NCBI GenBank assembly: GCA_945882475.1 | Contig: CAMCWJ010000117.1 | Span: 1 to 8,216 of the forward strand | DNA length: 8,216 nt | Reading direction: 5' to 3' | Source: Bifidobacterium breve | GTDB taxonomy: Bacteria > Actinomycetota > Actinomycetes > Mycobacteriales > Mycobacteriaceae | Part shown: positions 3,760 through 8,216 of the stretch, in pieces | Position numbering within the stretch: the stretch's first letter is position 1 | Layout of the letters: each line of letters starts with the position of its first letter | Program-made: the position numbers and the translations under genes | The notes under the pieces: model-generated | Databases searched by the model: none | Told to the model about the DNA's origin: nothing | Seen by the model: the letters and a program-made list of their open reading frames with translations, nothing else

Positions 3760-6438
3760 TTACCCCAGCAGTGCCAGCACCCGACCCTGCTCGATCAGGT
3801 AGCTGTCGCCACCGGCGGCCGCCGCGGGTTGGGCGACCTCGAACAGGTTGAACACCGAAGCCACTACGGCGGCGAGGCCGATGACTACCGTCGCCGCTGC
3901 ACCAACCACCTGGCCCACGACGAAGCCGACCGGATTGTCGCCGACGAACGCACCTGCCGCCGCGCCCACCGCAGCTCCAACGGCGAACTGCAGTGCCGGT
4001 TGGTCGATGACGGCCTGAATCACGATGTTGGCAATGTCGTCAATCGGGGCTCCGCCGGCGATATCGAGAGCGAGGTCGCTGATGAACTCCTGGATCGCGG
4101 CGTTGGCCAGCAGGGAGTCGACCACCGCTTCTGTCACCGCACCCGCCACCGGAGCCAGAACAGGGCTGTCCCCGGATCCGTTGATGAGACTTTCGATGGC
4201 GTCCTTGGCCACCGCGCTGACAGCCTCCTGCACGGCCGACTCACCGAGGATCGCCTGCAACGCGCCGGCGGCTACAGCATCCACGGCGGCTCCGATGGCG
4301 GGATCGGCTTGCAGCGACGCCAGCGCGCCCTGCAGGGCGTCGGTCGCGCTCGTCCCGTTCAGCAGGGCCGTGGTGACCTGGGAGGCGGTAGCCGACAGTG
4401 CGGCAACGACTCCGGGCGCACCCAGGAACCCGGTGACCGCCGAGCTCGCCAGGTCGGCCAGTCCGCCGGAAGCGGCCAGATCGGTCAGTGTGGCGACGAT
4501 CGGGTCGCCGTAGGTGGACCCGGCGAGTTCGGTGACGAACGCCCACACCGCCGGATCGGCCGTCACTCCGGTGACCAGGGCCGCGGCGGTCTCCCCCAGC
4601 GCCGAGACCAGACCCGCGTCACTCAGCAGTGTCGTCACCGCGTTCGCGACGGTGGCCGCGACCGCGGGGTTGAATGCCGAATCTGCCTGCAGCGCTTGCC
4701 AAGCGACGGCCAGAACCACCTCGGAATCGGTACCCGCCAGCACAGCGATGGCTGCCTGGCCGGCAATCTCGGCCACCACGGTGGCGATGCCGGGCTGGCC
4801 GAGGAAATCGGTCAGCGCTGAACCGGCGACACCGGCCAGTGCCGCACCGACCGCCGGGTTGGAGATCAGGCCGACGACCACGTCGGTGAGGGCTCCGGCG
4901 ATGCCCGCCGCGGGAGTGCCCGCCAACGCATCGCTCAGATAGTCGGCGATCTGCTCGCCCGCAAAAGCCTGCAGTGCCGGTTCGCCCCTCACGCCTGCGA
5001 CGATCTCGGTGACGGCGGTACCGAGGGCCTGCACCAAGCCCGTGTTGGTCAAACCGGCGGTCACGGCCGCGGTCACCGCCAGGCCCACCGCGTCCTGGAA
5101 GGCCGGGTCGGCTTGCAGCGACTGCCAGGCGGCCTCGGCCGCGGCCCCCGGATTGCTGCCGCCCACCAGAGCGCCGATCTGAGCGTTCACGTTCACCATG
5201 GCCGCCACCGCGCCGGGCTGACTGAGCAGAGTGGTCACGGCGGTTCCGGCGACAGCACCCAACCCGGCACCGGCCGCGGAGTCGGCCAGCAGACCGACCA
5301 CCGCATCAGCCACGGTCGAGCCCAGTCTCGCCGCAATCGCGTTGTCCCCCAGGGCCGAGGTGATGTAGCCGTTGATCTGATCGCCGACCGCCGCCTGGAC
5401 TTCCGCGTCCGCGGCCAACCCGGTGATCAGGGAGCCGACCGTACCGCCGATTGCCTGCGCCATTCCGGGATCAGCCAGCACCGAATCCCAAGCGTAATTA
5501 CTGAACAGCGGGTTGGCGTCGAGGCTCAGGAGCCCGGCCTGCAGAGCCGTGGCCCCGTTCCCGCCGGTGACCACCGTCAGGACGAACTGCTTGGCGGCCG
5601 TGAAGATCGCCGCCTGGGCGTCGGCTTGGCCGAGCAGAGCGGCCAGCGGCGAATCCGTCACCGCCACCGGCTCACTGGTGGTCACTACGGCGGCCGGGGC
5701 AGCCGTCTGCACGGTGCCCGAGAACTCGCGGCGGGTCATCGCCAGCGTGGCCCAGGCAAACGGGGCCGCGATCGGGGCGAGGGGATCGGTACCGCCGCCG
5801 AGCCAGGTGAGCAGGTTTCGGCCCGCCCCAGACACGGCCCCACGCGGCGCGGCCGTCATGACCGGCGCGGCCGGGGCCGGGGATGCCTCGACGGCAGGTT
5901 CGATCTGATTGGCGGGTGCGGCAACGGTCGGGGTGTCAGCCCCGCCGTCAACGGCAGACACCGAATCCTCGGTCACCACGATCGAATCGGTGGACGCGCG
6001 GGGAGCGAAGGTCTCCGGCACGCTCGGGTCAAGATTCGAGGTCGACTCCCGGTGCGACTGGCCAATGCGCTCCACTGCGGCGCTACCGGCCGTGTTCGCC
6101 GCGCTGCCCGGGTTAGTCCAACCGCGTCCGGGCCGGCGGGGGTTTGAGTTCGAAGAATCGGGACCGGACGTGGACTCAGCCGAGTTCGTCGACGTCGGGT
6201 CGGGAGCGTCTGCGCCGTCGCCGCGCGCCTGGCGCCGCGGCGCCGGGGCGCGATCGGTGGTACCCGCCGATACGGAGGTATCCGCTCCGGTATTGGTATC
6301 CGCCGATGCCACGGCCGGCAGACCAGTGATCGCCACGCCCACTCCGAGCAATACCGCCAGGGCGCCCACTCTGCCGACGGAGTGAACCGCCCGAGCGTTC
6401 ACTCTGCCGACGGAGTGACCTGTGTGACCATGCTTCAT
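3760..6438 (-). CDS. Large secreted Ala/Val/Gly-rich repeat protein (complete copy), unrecognised family
   Basis: This 892-residue exported protein has five parts. A Sec signal peptide covers 1-46, with core VGALAVLLGVGVAITGLP and likely cleavage AVASA/DT. A Pro/Ser/Thr-rich, probably disordered region covers about 47-205. A linker GTDPLAPIAAPFAWATLAM-TRREFSG ends near 241 and resembles linkers in other mycobacterial exported proteins. Four long repeats follow at 269-404, 405-545, 546-671 and 672 onward, and a hydrophobic tail ends LIEQGRVLALLG. The repeat part (about 265-892) has five Lys/Arg, no Cys and no His, but many Asp/Glu. Each long repeat is built of about 21-22-residue helical units. 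No catalytic motif is seen. The ATG at 6438 is preferred because the signal peptide starts properly there; TTG at 6450 and GTG at 6447 are in-frame alternatives, and GAGGG lies 12 bases upstream of the ATG. A paralog lies 217 bases upstream on the same strand. An envelope-associated structural or lipid-interacting role is inference only. Confidence 0.9.
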   Translation of the reverse strand: MKHGHTGHSVGRVNARAVHSVGRVGALAVLLGVGVAITGLPAVASADTNTGADTSVSAGTTDRAPAPRRQARGDGADAPDPTSTNSAESTSGPDSSNSNPRRPGRGWTNPGSAANTAGSAAVERIGQSHRESTSNLDPSVPETFAPRASTDSIVVTEDSVSAVDGGADTPTVAAPANQIEPAVEASPAPAAPVMTAAPRGAVSGAGRNLLTWLGGGTDPLAPIAAPFAWATLAMTRREFSGTVQTAAPAAVVTTSEPVAVTDSPLAALLGQADAQAAIFTAAKQFVLTVVTGGNGATALQAGLLSLDANPLFSNYAWDSVLADPGMAQAIGGTVGSLITGLAADAEVQAAVGDQINGYITSALGDNAIAARLGSTVADAVVGLLADSAAGAGLGAVAGTAVTTLLSQPGAVAAMVNVNAQIGALVGGSNPGAAAEAAWQSLQADPAFQDAVGLAVTAAVTAGLTNTGLVQALGTAVTEIVAGVRGEPALQAFAGEQIADYLSDALAGTPAAGIAGALTDVVVGLISNPAVGAALAGVAGSALTDFLGQPGIATVVAEIAGQAAIAVLAGTDSEVVLAVAWQALQADSAFNPAVAATVANAVTTLLSDAGLVSALGETAAALVTGVTADPAVWAFVTELAGSTYGDPIVATLTDLAASGGLADLASSAVTGFLGAPGVVAALSATASQVTTALLNGTSATDALQGALASLQADPAIGAAVDAVAAGALQAILGESAVQEAVSAVAKDAIESLINGSGDSPVLAPVAGAVTEAVVDSLLANAAIQEFISDLALDIAGGAPIDDIANIVIQAVIDQPALQFAVGAAVGAAAGAFVGDNPVGFVVGQVVGAAATVVIGLAAVVASVFNLFEVAQPAAAAGGDSYLIEQGRVLALLG
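3763..5634 (-). repeat. Four long tandem protein repeats in the complete secreted protein
   Basis: Repeat 1 spans 5634-5227 (136 codons), repeat 2 spans 5226-4804 (141), repeat 3 spans 4803-4426 (126), and repeat 4 with the C-terminal cap spans 4425-3763 (221). Starts are marked by LGQAD, LSQPG, LGQPG and LGAPG, and the first three ends by AVTTL, ALTDF and AVTGF. Within each, 21-22-residue units start at a Asp/Asn/Gln-Pro or Asp/Asn turn and continue as a V/A/L/G helix; the second unit is 16 residues in repeats 2 to 4, for example TSATDALQGALASLQA. The copies have diverged at DNA level, so they are protein repeats and not recent DNA duplications. Confidence 0.85.
6367..6418 (-). repeat. Tandem 33-bp duplication in the signal-peptide n-region
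   Basis: A 19-base element is repeated exactly at 6367-6385 and 6400-6418, 33 bases apart, giving HSVGRV-NARAV followed by HSVGRV-GALAV in the protein. Each copy carries an internal dyad, CACTC and GAGTG separated by eight bases. The effect is to lengthen the positively charged n-region of the signal peptide by 11 residues ahead of the usual GRVGALAV core. Confidence 0.8.
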
Positions 6439-6654
6439 GACGCGCACCAACCCTCAATGAGTAATTTTCTCAGGAAGCTCTAAGCTTACCCGAGATGGAG
6501 AGTGGCAACCGTCAACGAGCATGCGCGAGGCGTGTCAAAAAGCTCTGAGCAGCCGGGAACAAAGCCGAAAAGTCGATCAACTCGTTGCGCCAGCTAATCA
6601 CAACAGCGACAAAAACCTGGTACTTGAGCGGCCCCGGAGGGCCTGCCCGGGTCG
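6439..6654 (-). promoter_or_regulatory. Intergenic region between the tandem repeat-protein genes; candidate promoter
   Basis: These 216 bases separate the stop of the upstream paralog from the ATG of the downstream one and hold no gene. Read on the minus strand, TTGACA (6538-6533) and TTGACG (6515-6510) are -35-like and TAAGCT (6488-6483) is -10-like, but the TTGACG to TAAGCT spacing is 21 bases, too long for a good promoter. GGTTG (6510-6506) and GGGTAA (6491-6486), 14 bases apart, loosely resemble a SigF-type promoter. No strong intrinsic terminator follows the upstream gene; only a 5-bp GGCCC/GGGCC stem is seen near its stop. An independent promoter for the downstream gene is likely, its sigma factor undecided. 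Confidence 0.35.
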
Positions 6655-8216
6655 TCAGGCGGCGAGGGTGAGGACCGGCCCCTCGATGACGAAGTAGCCG
6701 TCGGAGAACGAATTGCCGACGGCTGCCGCGGACGGTGATCCGAACGGGTTGAACAGCCGCACGACCCCGGAGAACAAGCCGATCAGCAGCGTCGCGCCGA
6801 CCCCGGCCAACTGACCGACGACCGACCCGATCGCGTTGTCGCCGAACAGCGAACCGATCGCCTGACCCACCGCGGAGCCGAAGGCAGCCTGCAGCTCCTG
6901 GTCGTAGACGACCGCCTCGACCACGGCGATGACGATCTCGTCCACCGGAGCGCCACTGACGAATCCGCCGGCGAGGTCGCCGACCAGTTCCAGAATGGCC
7001 GGGTTGGCCAGCAGCGAATCCACCGCCGCCCGGGCCGCCTCGACTGCCACCGGCGGCAGGCCCGAGGAACTGATGGCGTCGAAGACGGCATCCTTGGCCC
7101 CCTCGATGACCGTCTCCTGCACGGCAGGGTCTCCCAGCAGCGCACTCAGCGCCTCCGAGACGATCGAGTCCAGGGCGGCCGTGACCGCCGAGGCCGCCTG
7201 CAGCGTTTGCAGTGCACTCTGCAACGCCTGAGCCGGGTCGGTGCCGCTGAGCAATGCGGTGGCCAGCTGACCGATGGTGTCCGACAGGGCGGCGGCTACG
7301 CCGGTGGCGCCGAGGAACTCGGTCACCGCCGTGCCGGCCAAGCCCGCCAAGCGCTCGACAGCGCCCGCGGCATCCTTCAGACCGACGATCACCGGGCCGT
7401 ATGCGGGCCCGAGCAGATCACCGATGGCAGTCCAGGCTTCGTCGAACCCCAGCACCTGGGTGGCCAAGCCGGTGGCGGCTGCCCCCAGTGCCGCGATCAC
7501 ACTGGCGTCGGTGAGCACCGAATTCACCGCGCTGCCAACGGCCGCTCCTACGGCACCGATGGCCTGGCCCTGAATAGAGGCCAGAGCGGTCTGCACCGCC
7601 TCGGCGGGGCTGACTCCGGACGCGATCAGGTCGGCGACGCCGCCCACCGCGCCGGCGATCACGGGCTGACTGAGCAGGCCCGAGACCGCGGCGCCGGCGA
7701 TCCCACCGAGGGCATCGGCGGCCTGCGGGGCGGACAGCAATCCCACCACTGCGGTTGCGACCGTAGTGCCGACCCCCTGGGCGACCTCATTGTTGCCCAG
7801 CACGGAAGCGATCGCACCGCTGAGCACGCCGCCGATCACAGCCTGCACGTCGGTGTCGGCCGCCAACCCTGTGAGCAATGCCGCCGTCGCCTGCCCCACG
7901 GCCTGCGGCGCACCGGCTTCGGCCAGCAGCGCGGTCCAGGTGGTGCCTGCCTGGTAGATGGGGGCGAATGCGGTCTGGACGTCGGCGTTGGCGATGACCG
8001 ATCCAAGCGACAACTGCAGCGCCACCGCGGGATCCGTGCCGGTTGCCACAGCCCCGATGAATCCCTTAACCGCGCCGAGGAGGACAGCCCCGACGGCCGG
8101 GGTGCCCAGGAAGTCACCCAGTGCTGAACTCACCCCCACCGAGGCCGAAGGCTCGCCGGTGGTGACGGCCGCGGCCGGGGCGGCCACACTGGCTGCGCCC
8201 GAGAACTCGCGGCGAC
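6655..8216 (-). CDS. Secreted Ala/Val/Gly-rich repeat protein, paralog of the downstream gene (5' end outside window)
   Basis: The visible 519 residues are the C-terminal portion of a paralog of the protein encoded at 3760-6438. It starts at the window edge with RREFSG, the same linker motif that precedes the repeats in the complete copy, then a PAAAVTTGE segment matching PAAVVTTSE there. Three long repeats follow, starting LGTPAV, LSQPVI and LGATGV, then a glycine-rich hydrophobic segment (GSAVGQAIGSLFGDNAIGS) and the tail YFVIEGPVLTLAA. The frame stays open to the window edge, so an apparent GTG start at 8187 is internal and not the true start; a signal peptide and disordered region should lie beyond the window. 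Composition is again very poor in Lys and Arg, with no Cys. It is the upstream gene of the pair, possibly expressed with the other copy. Function unknown. Confidence 0.88.
   Translation of the reverse strand, partial: RREFSGAASVAAPAAAVTTGEPSASVGVSSALGDFLGTPAVGAVLLGAVKGFIGAVATGTDPAVALQLSLGSVIANADVQTAFAPIYQAGTTWTALLAEAGAPQAVGQATAALLTGLAADTDVQAVIGGVLSGAIASVLGNNEVAQGVGTTVATAVVGLLSAPQAADALGGIAGAAVSGLLSQPVIAGAVGGVADLIASGVSPAEAVQTALASIQGQAIGAVGAAVGSAVNSVLTDASVIAALGAAATGLATQVLGFDEAWTAIGDLLGPAYGPVIVGLKDAAGAVERLAGLAGTAVTEFLGATGVAAALSDTIGQLATALLSGTDPAQALQSALQTLQAASAVTAALDSIVSEALSALLGDPAVQETVIEGAKDAVFDAISSSGLPPVAVEAARAAVDSLLANPAILELVGDLAGGFVSGAPVDEIVIAVVEAVVYDQELQAAFGSAVGQAIGSLFGDNAIGSVVGQLAGVGATLLIGLFSGVVRLFNPFGSPSAAAVGNSFSDGYFVIEGPVLTLAA
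6658..8109 (-). repeat. Three long tandem protein repeats in the partial paralog
   Basis: Repeat 1 spans 8109-7675 (145 codons), repeat 2 spans 7674-7315 (120), and repeat 3 with the C-terminal cap spans 7314-6658 (219). Starts LGTPAV, LSQPVI and LGATGV and ends AVSGL and AVTEF correspond to those of the complete paralog. The 16-residue second unit is visible as TDPAVALQLSLGSVIA in repeat 1 and TDPAQALQSALQTLQA in repeat 3. Repeat 2 shares the shortened, Tyr-Gly-containing form (PAYGPVIVG) with repeat 3 of the complete paralog (TYGDPIVAT), and repeat 3 corresponds to its repeat 4. Confidence 0.82.

Noticed and set aside
3679..4821. 380-codon plus-strand open frame, with similar ones at 5113-6147 and 7207-8127
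   Set aside because: All are antisense to the repeat-protein genes; their Gly/Arg/His/Gln-rich translations mirror the Ala/Val/Leu codons of the true strand.
6541..6654. Intrinsic terminator after the upstream repeat-protein gene
   Set aside because: Only a 5-bp GGCCC/GGGCC stem and a weak 4-bp stem before a short T run were found; neither is strong enough to call.
8185..8187. GTG as start codon of the partial repeat protein
   Set aside because: The frame continues to the window edge and upstream residues RREFSG match the linker of the paralog, so the GTG is an internal valine.
3760..8216. PE/PPE or PE_PGRS protein
   Set aside because: There is no N-terminal PE or PPE domain; the complete copy has a Sec signal peptide, and the repeats are Ala/Val/Leu helical units and not Gly-Gly-Ala/Asn tracts.

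Overview
The window is GC-rich chromosomal DNA that most likely comes from a non-tuberculous mycobacterium (Mycolicibacterium-type). Three things point there: the signal peptide of the large secreted protein (a GRVGALAVLLGVGVA-type core ending ASA-D), the 'APFAWATLAMTRREFSG'-type linker common in mycobacterial exported proteins, and the DUF5994-type gene. This rests on recognition by eye, not on a database search. I saw no rRNA, tRNA, CRISPR array, insertion sequence or integrase.

Left part (1-1872): the minus strand carries a NERD-domain nuclease/superfamily 1 helicase whose 3' end lies outside the window. Just upstream of it, in ATGA overlap, is a 48-codon open frame that reads like protein but has ACG where a start codon should be. 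Divergent from these, on the plus strand, is a 36-residue ORF with a good Shine-Dalgarno sequence.

Middle part (1873-3742, plus strand): a single-domain cold-shock protein of the CspA family has a 5' UTR hairpin and ends in a near-perfect intrinsic terminator. A DUF5994-type cytoplasmic protein follows, and 6 nt after it an unrecognised protein with about eight membrane segments; these two probably form an operon. This plus-strand block meets the minus-strand block at a 15-bp dyad between convergent genes.

Right part (3760-8216, minus strand): two tandem paralogous genes encode large Ala/Val/Gly/Leu-rich, almost lysine- and arginine-free repeat proteins. The downstream copy is complete (892 aa with signal peptide, disordered Pro/Ser/Thr-rich segment, a short mycobacterial linker and four long repeats). 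The upstream copy is cut by the window edge and shows three long repeats. Each long repeat (about 120-145 aa) is itself made of about 21-22-residue helical units with a fixed 16-residue unit in second place, and both proteins end in a similar glycine-zipper-like segment and a short hydrophobic tail. I do not recognise the family. It is the best candidate here for something undescribed: a secreted, helical-repeat, probably envelope- or lipid-associated pair that differs in repeat number.
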